Origin: Saprospiraceae bacterium
GTDB lineage: Bacteria; Bacteroidota; Bacteroidia; Chitinophagales; Saprospiraceae
Reading direction: 5' to 3'
Length of the DNA stretch: 64,000 nucleotides
Assembly (NCBI GenBank): GCA_028280415.1
Contig: JANQLV010000050.1
Coordinates: 101,127-165,126 of the forward strand
The notes under the pieces are model-generated. The model made no database searches. It had not been told where the DNA came from and saw nothing but the letters and a program-made list of their open reading frames with translations. Shown here piece by piece: positions 1 through 9,801 of this stretch. The position numbers and the translations under genes are program-made. Each line of letters starts with the position of its first letter. The first letter of the stretch is position 1.

Positions 1-1
1 T

Positions 2-604
2 TTCACGATTGATAAAGAACAAATCAAAGGAAAGGGAAAGCTGACTTTTCAGGGAAATCGAAAAACTTATATCTTCTACAGGCTTTCCAGCCTCCCGCAG
101 AAAGCCTGGGAAGAATATTTAAAAAACTATATTGGAAATGCCGATAAGAACGTTAAAGTGAAGCTTTTGACCGAAGCCAATCTCAATAACCGGGATTCGG
201 ATTTTGTCTTAAATTATGAGCTAGATATGGAACATCACGTCATCGATTTGGGAGAAGAATTATACGTCAATCTGGAATACGATTATCCTTTTAAAAATTT
301 TAAAATATCCGATGAACGGAATGTCCCTTATGAATTTTCGGGTAAATATTATATTGAAAATATTTCGAAACTAAAAATCCCGGAAGGTTGGGAAAGTACT
401 TACCTGCCAGAAGCCATTAAAAATAATAAGGAGCATTATACGTTTGAACTTTCTTTTAAAGAAGAAAATGGAGAAGTGATTTATCATAAAAAAATCGCTA
501 TCAAAGATGCCTTCCTCGATGTCGAGAACTTCGAAGACTGGAATAAAACTATCGAGCAACTCAATACTTTTTACGGAGATCAAATCATTTTAAAAAAGCA
601 ATAA
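2..604 (+). CDS. C-terminal part of a DUF3857/DUF3858 transglutaminase-like protein (5' truncated by window)
   Basis: The frame is open from base 2, so the gene begins before the window; the GTG at 158 is internal and not a real start. The visible 200 residues form a beta-rich tail of the kind found at the end of DUF3857 proteins, with a polar strand-turn pattern and a closing segment that ends in an IILKK-type sequence. The next gene, 6 bp downstream, is a full-length member of the same broad family and ends in the same way, so the two look like paralogues in one operon. Family members are secreted or periplasmic and carry a transglutaminase-like fold; substrates are unknown. The catalytic core is outside the window, so activity cannot be judged. 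Confidence 0.75.
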   Translation, partial: FTIDKEQIKGKGKLTFQGNRKTYIFYRLSSLPQKAWEEYLKNYIGNADKNVKVKLLTEANLNNRDSDFVLNYELDMEHHVIDLGEELYVNLEYDYPFKNFKISDERNVPYEFSGKYYIENISKLKIPEGWESTYLPEAIKNNKEHYTFELSFKEENGEVIYHKKIAIKDAFLDVENFEDWNKTIEQLNTFYGDQIILKKQ

Positions 605-610
605 AATAAT

Positions 611-2761
611 ATGAAGCTAACAAACTTATTAGCACTTATATTACTCTTACTGGCCTTTCAAGGGAAGGCACAAAAAAACAATGATCGCAATGTCCTTCAT
701 CCGTTTTTTGGAGCAAAAGACAAAGATTTCGATATTAATGAGGCTCCGGAAGAATGGAAATCCGAACCCGTCGTCTTACTTTGTCAAAAGATAAATGTGC
801 GCTTCACAAGAAGAAAAAGCGGCGCCAGGACGATCAAAGGAGCCCTTAGAAAGCGTATCCTTATCCAGGATAAAGCAGCCCTGGAAGAGTTTTCCGAATT
901 TTACTATAGTAATACGGAAAATCTTGGCTTACAAATCATTAAACCAAACGGTACAGTAAAAGATATTAATTTTGAGGATGCAGTAAAGGTAGAAACGGAT
1001 GTTCCCCGCTTTTATCGGGATAGTTATTCATCCAGTGAATATTACAAAGTAGCTCTTCCTAATCTCGAAGTCGGAGATATTCTGGATTTCTTCAAAACGT
1101 TTCAAGACGATGGTGTGCAGACCGAACTCATCAATCCAATTGCTAATGTTTATCCTACCGTTTATCAGGAAATTATTTTTGATGTAAAAGGCTGGAGTTT
1201 TTTCTACAATACTTTTAACGGTGCGCCGGCATTTAGCAAAAAAGCGGTCAAAAACAAAAAAGGAAAAGACAGTGGTATGACTCGCTTTATCATTACGGAT
1301 AATAAACGAGAAGCCATGAAAGAAGAGCGTTGGAGTTTTTCTTATCTCTCTGAGCCCATCTTCAAAATCATGGCCGTCCCTACAAATGCTAAAATTGGAA
1401 CCAAACGACTTAAAGAAACTATAGATACCAAGTTTAATGTCAAAAATGTCTTCAAGGCAAAAGTCGATGAAGGGGAAAATTTGTATAAAGAATCTTCGTT
1501 GAAAACCTATATCAAGACTACCTTGAAAGGCCTGAAAGTCAAAAAAATGCCCGTCAAAGAAAGAGTAGAAGTGATCTATAATGCGATCCGTTACAATTTT
1601 ATGCATTTAGCAACTTCTCCTATACCAGCTCAGGGAGGATTTTCAAGATACGATAATTATGTAGCGATGCGCAGTGATGTTTTCATTGCTACATTTATTA
1701 ATACTTTGAAAAAACACGATGTCGAAGCTTATCCGGTCGTGGTGACACCAAGGTTTTTCGGAGGCATCGATGAAGTGATCAACGAAAGGGAAATAGAGTT
1801 TGGGGTATACGTCCCAGCAACGAAAAAGTACTACTGGACGGTTGATAGCCATCGTTGTGTAGGTGATAATTATACCCGGGCAAGTGGTGCCGAAGGCTAT
1901 CGTTTTTCTAAAGAAAAAGGCTTCAAAAAAATTAACCTTCCTCCTTCTTCAGCTGAAGATAATATTATTGCCAATGACATTGAAATCACAATTAAAGAAG
2001 ATAATAGTTTGAGCTTCATCGGTAGTCGTTCTTATAGTGGAACATATAAACGTTACTATAATACCGCATTACTTTTACAGACAAATTTCATTTCAGAAGA
2101 CAGATATTATTTTAGTACAGACCGGGAAAAAGAAAAAATAGATCGTGAGAAAACAAAGGCCAAAACATCAGCAAAAAGCCGGACCAGCAAACGCGTCAGA
2201 AAATGGCGGGAAATTTCCCGCAAGCGAGCTGAGGAACTTAGTGATCGCAAGCAAAAATTTCTTACGGATTGGCTCAAAGAGGATTATGAACTGGAAGAGT
2301 TACAAAGCTTTACGGTTACTTCCTTTGGCCGGTTTCCGGAAGCAAACAGTCTGGAAGCAGCTTTTGAATTCACTTCTAATGGTTATTTGAAAAAAGCCGG
2401 TCCCAATCTGGTTTTCGAAGTTGGAAAATTGATCACCGGGCAGGTTGAGCTCGATGAAGAAGAAATCAACGAACGGCAAGCTCCTATTGATATGGAATAC
2501 GCACGTACGATTAGTAATACTTTTTCAATTACCCTGCCCGAAGGTTATCAGGCGAGTGGGCTCAATGGTCTGAATATGAATGTAGACAATCCTTATGCGG
2601 CATTTATTAGTACTGCCAGCCAGGAAGGTAATATACTTACCATCGAAACCTCAAAGATTTATAAGAAGGATCATTTTGCAAAGGAACATTGGCCGGAAAT
2701 GGTTAAAATGCTCGAAGCCGCTTATGACTTTTCACAAAAGAAAATTATTTTGAAAAAATAA
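611..2761 (+). CDS. DUF3857 domain-containing transglutaminase-like secreted protein
   Basis: This 716-residue protein opens with a signal peptide (MKLTNLLALILLLLAFQGKAQ), so it is exported. An N-terminal beta-rich DUF3857-like region (about residues 60-240) is followed by a transglutaminase-like core near residues 320-420, containing an IRYNF segment and a later YYWTVDSH segment. The usual catalytic Cys after the helix start is not obvious: the stretch around residues 338-352 reads GGFSRYDNYVAMRSDVF, so it may be inactive. A lysine/arginine-rich stretch (about 500-550) is probably a helical insertion. It lies 6 bp after a paralogous gene, so the two are probably co-transcribed. Family assignment is fairly safe; function is unknown. 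Confidence 0.75.
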   Translation: MKLTNLLALILLLLAFQGKAQKNNDRNVLHPFFGAKDKDFDINEAPEEWKSEPVVLLCQKINVRFTRRKSGARTIKGALRKRILIQDKAALEEFSEFYYSNTENLGLQIIKPNGTVKDINFEDAVKVETDVPRFYRDSYSSSEYYKVALPNLEVGDILDFFKTFQDDGVQTELINPIANVYPTVYQEIIFDVKGWSFFYNTFNGAPAFSKKAVKNKKGKDSGMTRFIITDNKREAMKEERWSFSYLSEPIFKIMAVPTNAKIGTKRLKETIDTKFNVKNVFKAKVDEGENLYKESSLKTYIKTTLKGLKVKKMPVKERVEVIYNAIRYNFMHLATSPIPAQGGFSRYDNYVAMRSDVFIATFINTLKKHDVEAYPVVVTPRFFGGIDEVINEREIEFGVYVPATKKYYWTVDSHRCVGDNYTRASGAEGYRFSKEKGFKKINLPPSSAEDNIIANDIEITIKEDNSLSFIGSRSYSGTYKRYYNTALLLQTNFISEDRYYFSTDREKEKIDREKTKAKTSAKSRTSKRVRKWREISRKRAEELSDRKQKFLTDWLKEDYELEELQSFTVTSFGRFPEANSLEAAFEFTSNGYLKKAGPNLVFEVGKLITGQVELDEEEINERQAPIDMEYARTISNTFSITLPEGYQASGLNGLNMNVDNPYAAFISTASQEGNILTIETSKIYKKDHFAKEHWPEMVKMLEAAYDFSQKKIILKK

Positions 2762-2773
2762 AATCCAGATAGA

Positions 2774-2816
2774 AGGTATTGAATGATAAAGTTCGGTGAT
2801 CTATCATTCAATACCT
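2774..2816. terminator. Perfect 15-bp inverted repeat, probable terminator
   Basis: The arms AGGTATTGAATGATA (2774-2788) and TATCATTCAATACCT (2802-2816) are perfect reverse complements around a 13-nt loop, 13 bp after the stop of the DUF3857 gene. A short T-containing stretch follows but no strong T-run, so it could be a weak terminator or a regulatory stem. It overlaps the GTG that would give the longest version of the next gene. Confidence 0.55.
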
Positions 2817-2834
2817 CCTTTAACGGTTAGCAGT

Positions 2835-3347
2835 TTGGAAAGGCCAAAACTAAATATAAAACCAGCTCCCATTGACAGGCTTATCGAATCACTGGGAATA
2901 GTAGCCCTGATACTGCTAATCGGAATACCTGCCTATTATTTTAGTGAGCTTCCCGATATGATCCCGCGCCATTATGGTATCGATGGTACACCCGATAGTT
3001 TTAGCAGTAAAAAGGTTATCTGGACATTGCCAATAGTAGGTACAATTCTGTTTGTTGGATTATACTGGATTAATAAATACCCGCATAAGTTCAATTACAC
3101 CCAAAAAATTACAAAAGATAACGCGGAAAAGCAGTACAAAAATGTAATGCGTATGATTCGGATACTCAATAGTTTGATCGCTTGTATTCTGGCTTATATT
3201 TCGTTCTCTACTGTAAAAACAGCTCTAGGCAAACAGAGTGGTTTAGGGCTTTATTTCATTCCGATATTCCTGTTGCTAATATTTACTGTAATCGGATATT
3301 ATCTCTGGACTTCCATGAAAAAAAACAAATCAGAATCTTCGAATTGA
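2835..3347 (+). CDS. DUF1648 domain membrane protein
   Basis: A small membrane protein with four likely transmembrane segments. The segment near the first helix reads LPDMIPRHYGIDGTPDSFSSK, the hallmark of DUF1648 (found in SdpI-like proteins): helix, then an IPxHYxxxGxPD loop, then a second helix. The longest frame begins at GTG 2796, but that codon lies inside a perfect inverted repeat, so I prefer TTG 2835, giving about 170 residues; no in-frame ATG exists before the conserved loop. Some relatives are immunity proteins or peptidase-linked membrane proteins; nothing nearby supports a specific role. The start is uncertain. Confidence 0.65.
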   Translation: MERPKLNIKPAPIDRLIESLGIVALILLIGIPAYYFSELPDMIPRHYGIDGTPDSFSSKKVIWTLPIVGTILFVGLYWINKYPHKFNYTQKITKDNAEKQYKNVMRMIRILNSLIACILAYISFSTVKTALGKQSGLGLYFIPIFLLLIFTVIGYYLWTSMKKNKSESSN

Positions 3348-3386
3348 AGAAGAACAGTCTATTCGTTAGAATCAGGGCTTATCGAT

Positions 3387-3412
3387 AATACGGATAATCG
3401 TATTTTCTTTTT
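3387..3412 (+). terminator. Weak hairpin-plus-T terminator after the DUF1648 gene
   Basis: A six-base stem AATACG/CGTATT with a 6-nt loop is followed by a pyrimidine-rich tract (TTCTTTTTCTT). It sits 40 bp after the DUF1648 stop. The short AT-rich stem makes this a modest call. Confidence 0.35.
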
Positions 3413-3527
3413 CTTGCATTGAGTTTGAGTTGTTTCACCCTAAAACAAAGACAAATTCATTTTTGCAATCCTTGTAGGACTCCCATAATTTCAAAGATCA
3501 ATCAAAGCACATTAAAAGGAAGAGGAA

Positions 3528-5444
3528 TTACTTCTTCCGTTTTTTTCTATACTTCTTCATTACCCGATCATTGTGGCGTCCGTTTAGGATAGTACGCTTA
3601 TTATGTTTTTTCTTATCACCTATGAGCTTCTCGATAAGATCTTCGCGACCAATAGATTTGAGTTTTTCACGAATCATATTGTGATTTTCGCGCTTGTGCC
3701 AAAAAAAGAATAAATGCTGGCGTTTTTTCTCTTTAGAGGTCCGCGCAGTATAAACCGGACGGAGCGTATAAGGGTGCAAACCGGTGTAGTAGATAATAGT
3801 CGCTACGGTCATCGGGGTGGGTGTAAAATCCTGCACCTGTTCGAGTTTAAAGCCCATGTCTTTCGTTTCCGCAGCCAGATTAGCCATCTCTTCTTCGGTA
3901 GAGCCGGGATGGCTGGAAATAAAATACGGAATCAAAGGCTGATTCAAGCCATGCTTTTTATTATAATAGTCGTATTTCTTTTTAAAATCATAAAAATGCT
4001 TAAAAGAAGGTTTGCGCATAATCTTCAGGGTTTCATCCGAAGTATGTTCCGGAGCGACCTTTAAACGTCCACTGATATGGCAAGTGACAAGTTGTTCCAT
4101 ATATTCATCGCCACTACCATCAGAATTCTTATTATAGGAATCTGCTAAAAGATCGTAGCGAATACCACTGCTGACAAAAGCTTTTTTTACCTCAGGATGC
4201 GCATCTACTTTTTTATAAATATTTGTCAAAGCTTCGTGGCTGGTATCCAGATTACTGCAAATAACTGGATGGATACAGGATGGTGCTACACAGCGATCAC
4301 AGATCGATTGATCTTTGCCTTTCATGCGATACATATTCGCTGAGGGCCCACCAATATCACTGATATACCCTTTGAAATCAGGCATTTTCGTTACCTGATC
4401 TACTTCCTTCAATATCGATTCCTCGGAACGGCTGGCAATAAATTTCCCCTGATGTGCAGAAATTGTACAGAAGCTACATCCTCCAAAACAACCCCTGTGC
4501 ATATTAATTGAAAAGCGAATCATTTCATAAGCTGGCACCGATCCTCTTTTATTGTATTTCGGATGCGGCGTCCGGGTATACGGCAGGTCAAAAGAAGCAT
4601 CGATCTGCTTTTCGGTCATCGGTGGATATGGGGGATTAATAATCAGATGATGATCTTCACAGCCCTGAATCAAACGCCTCGCTTTTACTTTGTTTGATTC
4701 CTGTTCGATATGCTTGAAATTAGCTGCGAAACTGCGTTTGTCCCGCAAGCATTTTTCATGTGATGCCAGGTGAAAGTCTTCCCATTTTTTATTTACCGGA
4801 AGTGGTTCATTTCTGGGATGGAGCACTGCTGTTTGCGGTATAGTCTTCAGAGATTCAAAAGGCACCCCCCTTTTTAATAAACGAATCAGTTCCCGTAATG
4901 GCAGCTCCCCCATTCCATATACAATCATATCTGCCCCGCTCAGGCTCAGAAAATTGGGAAACAGCTTATCTGCCCAATAATCATAATGCGTCACCCTTCG
5001 TAAAGAAGCTTCTATCCCACCTACAACCACCGGAACATCCGGGTATAATTTTTTCAAAATCTCTGTATATACCTTCCCGGCATAATCGGGGCGAAAACCT
5101 GCCGAGCCTCCTGGTGTGTAGGCATCTGTTGATCGCTTGCGTTTCGAAGCCGTATAATGGTTAACCATCGGATCCATACAGCCAGAAGTAACCCCAAAAA
5201 AGAGTTTTGGTTTTCCAAACTTCTTAAAATCCCGAAGGTCATCCTTCCAGTTAGGCTGCGGTACAATAGCTATTTTTAGCCCTTCGCTCTCAATTATGCG
5301 CCCAATAACCGCCGTACCAAAAGCGGGATGATCAACATAGGCATCGCCAGATATCAGAATGACATCCAGTTCTTCCCAAGCTCTCAGCTCTATTTCTTTT
5401 CTGGTAATTGGCAACCAGTCTGTTACAGGTCGACGCTGTTCCAT
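3528..5444 (-). CDS. YgiQ family radical SAM protein
   Basis: This 638-residue protein matches the YgiQ (UPF0313) family in length and motifs. The radical-SAM cluster motif C-x3-C-x2-C is at Cys319, Cys323 and Cys326 within HRGCFGGCSFC. The N-terminal third is the family-specific region that includes a TPGG-type segment and an VGGIEASLRR segment. A second cysteine group (about residues 384-400, CDRCVAPSCIHPVIC) is also typical. The C-terminus is a strongly basic tail ending KKYRKKRKK, which may contact RNA or DNA. Radical-SAM enzymes reductively cleave S-adenosylmethionine; the YgiQ substrate is not established. The gene appears monocistronic. Confidence 0.92.
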   Translation of the reverse strand: MEQRRPVTDWLPITRKEIELRAWEELDVILISGDAYVDHPAFGTAVIGRIIESEGLKIAIVPQPNWKDDLRDFKKFGKPKLFFGVTSGCMDPMVNHYTASKRKRSTDAYTPGGSAGFRPDYAGKVYTEILKKLYPDVPVVVGGIEASLRRVTHYDYWADKLFPNFLSLSGADMIVYGMGELPLRELIRLLKRGVPFESLKTIPQTAVLHPRNEPLPVNKKWEDFHLASHEKCLRDKRSFAANFKHIEQESNKVKARRLIQGCEDHHLIINPPYPPMTEKQIDASFDLPYTRTPHPKYNKRGSVPAYEMIRFSINMHRGCFGGCSFCTISAHQGKFIASRSEESILKEVDQVTKMPDFKGYISDIGGPSANMYRMKGKDQSICDRCVAPSCIHPVICSNLDTSHEALTNIYKKVDAHPEVKKAFVSSGIRYDLLADSYNKNSDGSGDEYMEQLVTCHISGRLKVAPEHTSDETLKIMRKPSFKHFYDFKKKYDYYNKKHGLNQPLIPYFISSHPGSTEEEMANLAAETKDMGFKLEQVQDFTPTPMTVATIIYYTGLHPYTLRPVYTARTSKEKKRQHLFFFWHKRENHNMIREKLKSIGREDLIEKLIGDKKKHNKRTILNGRHNDRVMKKYRKKRKK

Positions 5445-5781
5445 TTTTAAAAATTGATTCTTTTTGCAAAGATATAACTATATAATGACAGAAATGTTGA
5501 TTTTAAAAAAATCCCTTTTCTAATTAAATAGTCAAAACTTATTGCTTCGCTTGTAGAAGAAGTGGAATGCTCAAGTGCAAATATTGTCACACAAGTTTCT
5601 GTTACTTCGGAATAGCCTTGGTTTGTCGTGTAAAAAGAGGCTTAGAATTTTAGCATTTTATGGGTATAAATACCATTCACTTCCCGACTCATGCAAGACA
5701 GTGTACACGTTTAGCATGTGTTGGCATTTTTCGCTTTTGTTAGCTGTCGTGTTTTTATTCAGAAAGTATTGTAATTAAAAT
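5445..5781. other. Intergenic stretch with no gene; T/G-rich portion next to the broken SDR gene
   Basis: The right half (about 5570-5780) differs in texture from its surroundings, with TG-rich words such as GTGTTGGC and the 8-bp palindrome GTGTACAC at 5701-5708. I see no convincing coding frame, RNA gene or promoter. The first 60 bases probably hold the promoter of the YgiQ gene. Confidence 0.3.
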
Positions 5782-6574
5782 TTATAAGGTGTCAAATGGT
5801 TTGGGTTGTATCCCGTCAATATCTGTAAAATCATATTCTTTTGCCAAATGAGCAGCAACTAAAACCTGTCCGGTTTTACTAATTACATTTTTATCCAAAG
5901 CTAATGCTGCAATAGCTCTTCCAATAAATTGAGCTGATTCTTTTTTGGGATTTGGTTTTTTTCTCTTGTCAGCAATATATCCTGGATACAATGACACACA
6001 GGTAATATTACTTTTTTTCAATTCTACGGACATATCTGCTGCCATTTTATCGACTGCTGCTTTTGCAACACCATAAATTACATTACCATAATACTTGCGA
6101 CTTGCATAGAAAGAGATATTAACAATTAAGCCGTTTTTCTGCTCCAACATTAATTGAGTAGCAAATACACTTGCAACATAATTTGAACGTACTCCTACTT
6201 TATTCATCTCATCCCAAAGTTCAAGCGGTTGCTCCCAAAAAGGTGCTTTCCAGCGAAATCCTTTATACGCGTTTCTATTCCTAAGTCTTTGATATCCTCC
6301 CCAAGCATTATTTACCAATAATATCCAATCTGCCTTCCTCTTTTTTGATTAAATCAAAAACAGCTTTTACTTCATCATCATTTTCGTGATTACATTCAAC
6401 TGCTATTCCCTTCCCTCCGGCATTTGTAATTTCTTTGACATCTTTTTCTTTAATTGTTCTTCCGGTCACATAAACCGTTGCTCCTGCTTCTCCCAAGCCT
6501 ATCGCAATTCCTTTTCCAACGTTTCGAGTTCCCCCAGTAACTAAAGCAATTTTTCCCTTTAGTTGTGTCATCAT
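5782..6574 (-). pseudogene. Short-chain dehydrogenase/reductase gene interrupted by a frameshift
   Basis: Two overlapping frames together make one SDR of about 260 residues. The first (6574 to about 6320) gives the NAD(P)-binding start, with a TGGTRNVGKGIA glycine motif and ending in RLDI. The second continues with LVNNAWGG, the family's structural NNA motif, and then carries the catalytic serine region and YGVAK (YxxxK). Reading RLDI directly into LVNNAWGG needs removal of one base in the ATTATT stretch near 6318-6325, so one extra base causes the break. All catalytic residues remain, so this is a recent mutation, a sequencing error, or rarely programmed slippage. The overall sequence resembles DHRS1-like SDRs. 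Substrate unknown. Confidence 0.8.
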
Positions 6575-6674
6575 TCCTTTTATTACTTATTTGTTCTTGC
6601 AGATAATATATTAAGTGTAACATTATCAAATTATTAGCCTGGCAATAGCTTGATAATTCGCTCAATTTGATCAG

Positions 6675-9242
6675 TTATTGTAAAATTAGCTGCTGCACTC
6701 TTGTAAACGAGTCACTACTCAAGCGGATATAATAAATCCCTTTTGCCAGATTAGAGACATCGGCATTTATTCTTTGTGTTCCGACTCCCAGGCTTTCATT
6801 ACTTAAAGTTCTAATCTGACGTCCGTTTATATCCAATATTTCTATAAGAACTTTCTGATTTTCCCTGTTTTCAAAATCCAGACTAAACGCACCACTGCTC
6901 GGATTTGGAAAGAGCTTGACCTCTATATCCTGAACTATATTTTCATTAGAAAGCGGTTCTTCCAATAGATCTCTTTGATAAGCACCATTTCCATGGCTGG
7001 CAATTCTTAGTTTGCGATTTATGGGAGATATTTTTAAATCAAAAACCATGATCGCATCTGGCAAACCTTCCTGATAGGCTTCCCAGGTTGCACCTCCATC
7101 TGTCGAAGCAAATACGCCAAAGTCATTTCCTACATAAATGTGATTAGGAAGAAGTGGATCAACAATAACCGCGTTGGTAGGAATGTCCGGTAAGGTCCCG
7201 GTAATATCCTGCCAGCTCGCGCCGTAATCCTGTGTTTTAAAAACATGTCCCGTTCCAAAACCGGAATAAGTAATATAGGCTGTCGCTTCATCCGTCGGGT
7301 CAACAGTCATATCCATTGGGAAGCGATCCGGTAAATCTTGTGTGATATCCGTAAAATTATCCCCACCATCTACTGTCACAAAAACGTGCCCGCGATTACC
7401 GTTCAAGGGTGCAGTTGCCAAGTATAATACATCTTCATTCTCCGGAGCAACTTCCATGCTCAGGATTGGATTTCCATTATCAATATTTAAAGCCTGCAAA
7501 TTCCAGGAGCTTCCAAAATCAGTGGATTTACCAACCGAGGCAGAGCCTGAATACAAAACATCCCCATTACTTGGAGCTAATACATAAGGGGCAATAAAGG
7601 CCGGAGCATTATTAACTGTAGCAATGGGTATCCCCGAAAAATTCTGATCATCAAAGGTCCTTCTGACATTCAGGTTTTGAGAGGATACAAAATAGGCATT
7701 GGGATTGTCTACAGATGCCGCGGTCCAACTCCCATCCCCTCCATTTTTCAAAGTCCAGGTCAGATCACCATTCCATTTAATCGTTCCGTTATCCTGTAAA
7801 CCGCCAATGAAAAAATCCTCGTCAACGGGCGAAACTGATGCCCCGTTATAAAACTGAGCCGTTTGATAAGAACCGTTGGCACTGCGCCAGGTCAAACCTC
7901 CATCTTCCGAACGATGCATTCCACCATCACTGGCTACGTATACGACATTGGCCTCGGTAGGATGAAAAACTACATCATGTGCATCTGAGTGAACAAAATT
8001 CTCACCTCCATCCGGACCTTCTATTGGCGGATTCGGGAAACCGATTCCACCAATTGTTTCCTGTACAATGTTATTACCTCCATCCTCCGACACCCAAATT
8101 TCGATTCCGATGGCCACCAGGTAATCGGGATCGTTGGGATCTACTGCCACATCATGCGAAAACCATCCCTGCCATTTAGAGTAGTCCGTCGTATTTCGAA
8201 TTTCCCAGGTTGCGCCAAAATCAGTTGATCGACACAGCCAGGTAGCACCGTCTGAAAAACCAAAACCATTGCCAATACTCGCATAAATTATGTCTTCATT
8301 GGACGGCGCCATTGCCAATTGGCCTTTTCCATTATAATTATTCGGCAAATTGTTTTCGATCTTCGTCCAGTCTCCACCTCCATCTGTGGAACGATAAATT
8401 CCAAAGCCCGGCGATTGGAAGTTCCCGCAAACAACCACTACCATATTCGGATCATCGGATTTAACAAGAATATCGGTCGCCATCGGTACATTCAACATTT
8501 GATTCCAGGTAGTGCCTGCATCTGTGCTTTTGTACACCCCTTCGGTCGTAGCTGCAAAAACAATATTGGGATCAGAAGGCGGTATCTTAATCGCCCAAAT
8601 GCCATGGTTTTGATTGTATGACCAGTCCAGGCTTTTCGTCCAGCTCTGTCCTCCATCAGTAGATTTCAGGATACCCATCCCCCAGCTACCCCGGGTATTT
8701 CGGTAAGCAGCACCAGTGCCTGCAGCATTATAGTTATAAACCTCTCCGGTTCCAACATACATAGTCATGGAATCTCCCGGGGCAAAAGTAATCGAACTAA
8801 CGCCAAGTATTGGTTGCCCAAGATCGAGCTGTTCCCAGGCAGCAACGCCCATACCAGCCGAATAAGTTCTCCACAAACCACCGCTTGCCGAGCCTGCGTA
8901 CATAGTATTGGGATTTTGAGGATTAAAAGCCAGAGCCAGCGTTCTTCCTCCGCGATTGTGTGGTCCCATGGTTTCCCAAGGATCCGTTGTGACCGTTCTG
9001 GTTGATGCACTGGTCGCACTTTGCATTTTCGCCCAGGCAGCGTAATAGGCGTTTTCGGGCATATTCTTATCCGGATAAGCCTGACGGTCTCCATTAAACA
9101 ATAAAGCCTGATAAGCTCCGGATACACCTGCTTCTTCGCCTTGAGTCTTTGCTGTTTTTTCAAAACGATTATAAAAAAACAGCGCCGTAATTATCAATAC
9201 TCCAGCAAAGGTTAAAATTGTAAGGGAATTACTTTTTTTCAT
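6675..9242 (-). CDS. Secreted beta-propeller (BNR/sortilin-like) protein with T9SS type A sorting domain
   Basis: This 855-residue protein begins with a lysine-capped hydrophobic export signal. Its body is a long run of repeats with DGG, STDGG, SEDGG and TTDAGTTW-type motifs, the Asp-box/BNR signature of multi-bladed propellers seen in sortilin (VPS10) and sialidase-like proteins. Repeats run from about residue 90 to 750. The last 85 residues form a type A sorting domain: VKLFPNPSSGAFSLDF, then IEILDINGRQI, then GIYYIRL near the end. Such proteins are carried across the outer membrane by the type IX secretion system and are anchored or released at the surface. No catalytic pair typical of sialidases is evident, so a binding or adhesive role is as likely as an enzymatic one. 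Confidence 0.9.
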   Translation of the reverse strand: MKKSNSLTILTFAGVLIITALFFYNRFEKTAKTQGEEAGVSGAYQALLFNGDRQAYPDKNMPENAYYAAWAKMQSATSASTRTVTTDPWETMGPHNRGGRTLALAFNPQNPNTMYAGSASGGLWRTYSAGMGVAAWEQLDLGQPILGVSSITFAPGDSMTMYVGTGEVYNYNAAGTGAAYRNTRGSWGMGILKSTDGGQSWTKSLDWSYNQNHGIWAIKIPPSDPNIVFAATTEGVYKSTDAGTTWNQMLNVPMATDILVKSDDPNMVVVVCGNFQSPGFGIYRSTDGGGDWTKIENNLPNNYNGKGQLAMAPSNEDIIYASIGNGFGFSDGATWLCRSTDFGATWEIRNTTDYSKWQGWFSHDVAVDPNDPDYLVAIGIEIWVSEDGGNNIVQETIGGIGFPNPPIEGPDGGENFVHSDAHDVVFHPTEANVVYVASDGGMHRSEDGGLTWRSANGSYQTAQFYNGASVSPVDEDFFIGGLQDNGTIKWNGDLTWTLKNGGDGSWTAASVDNPNAYFVSSQNLNVRRTFDDQNFSGIPIATVNNAPAFIAPYVLAPSNGDVLYSGSASVGKSTDFGSSWNLQALNIDNGNPILSMEVAPENEDVLYLATAPLNGNRGHVFVTVDGGDNFTDITQDLPDRFPMDMTVDPTDEATAYITYSGFGTGHVFKTQDYGASWQDITGTLPDIPTNAVIVDPLLPNHIYVGNDFGVFASTDGGATWEAYQEGLPDAIMVFDLKISPINRKLRIASHGNGAYQRDLLEEPLSNENIVQDIEVKLFPNPSSGAFSLDFENRENQKVLIEILDINGRQIRTLSNESLGVGTQRINADVSNLAKGIYYIRLSSDSFTRVQQLILQ

Positions 9243-9801
9243 ATGAATTGCTTTATTACTTTATATAGCTTTTGGACATGGATGTAAAGTTATGCAGAGT
9301 AGACTCCGCAGAAACACAAAGTCAGACTTTCTACCATTTATCAAATCCAATATTCGAAAAGCTTTTCAACAAAATAGGGAAATTGCTACAAAGCCCGACA
9401 ACAATAAAACACTTATTGGGTATTTGGAAAACGGCTGACAAATTCTTCAACTTTTCATGCTCCGAGCAAACCCTATTTGTAATAGACAAAAGTGAAATCC
9501 AGACATTTCGTAAACAGTGACAATTCCCTTTACTACTACTCAAAATGGAAGAAAGATTGTGTAAAATAGCTCAACGTCAAAAAAAGGACAGGGAATCATT
9601 CCTTTAAAATCCATCAGGAGCGCAAATAAGCTCAACTTTTTATTTCTCACTTTCATTTTTTTTTGTATATTTAAGAAAAGTGTTTTCAGATTGCTGCTAA
9701 TGATTTTCAGCAGAATCGCTTCGATTGATATGCGCATTGAATAGTTCGCGATTCTCCTTGTTCCGTTTCAACTCATTGTTCATTTATAAATCTAATCGCC
9801 T
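9243..9801. other. 559-bp intergenic region without a supported gene
   Basis: This separates the divergent propeller gene and CBS gene. Short frames exist on both strands (for example 9272-9520 and 9540-9737), but their products show no recognisable motif or sensible codon pattern. Both promoters must lie here; a T-rich stretch around 9650-9670 is the most promoter-like part. I see no RNA gene. Confidence 0.4.

Noticed and set aside
1028..1606. Long reverse-strand frame inside the DUF3857 gene
   Set aside because: It is antisense to a clear coding gene, Phe-rich, and shows no domain.
9272..9520. 82-codon plus-strand frame between the propeller and CBS genes
   Set aside because: No motif, no sensible start context, and composition like non-coding DNA.
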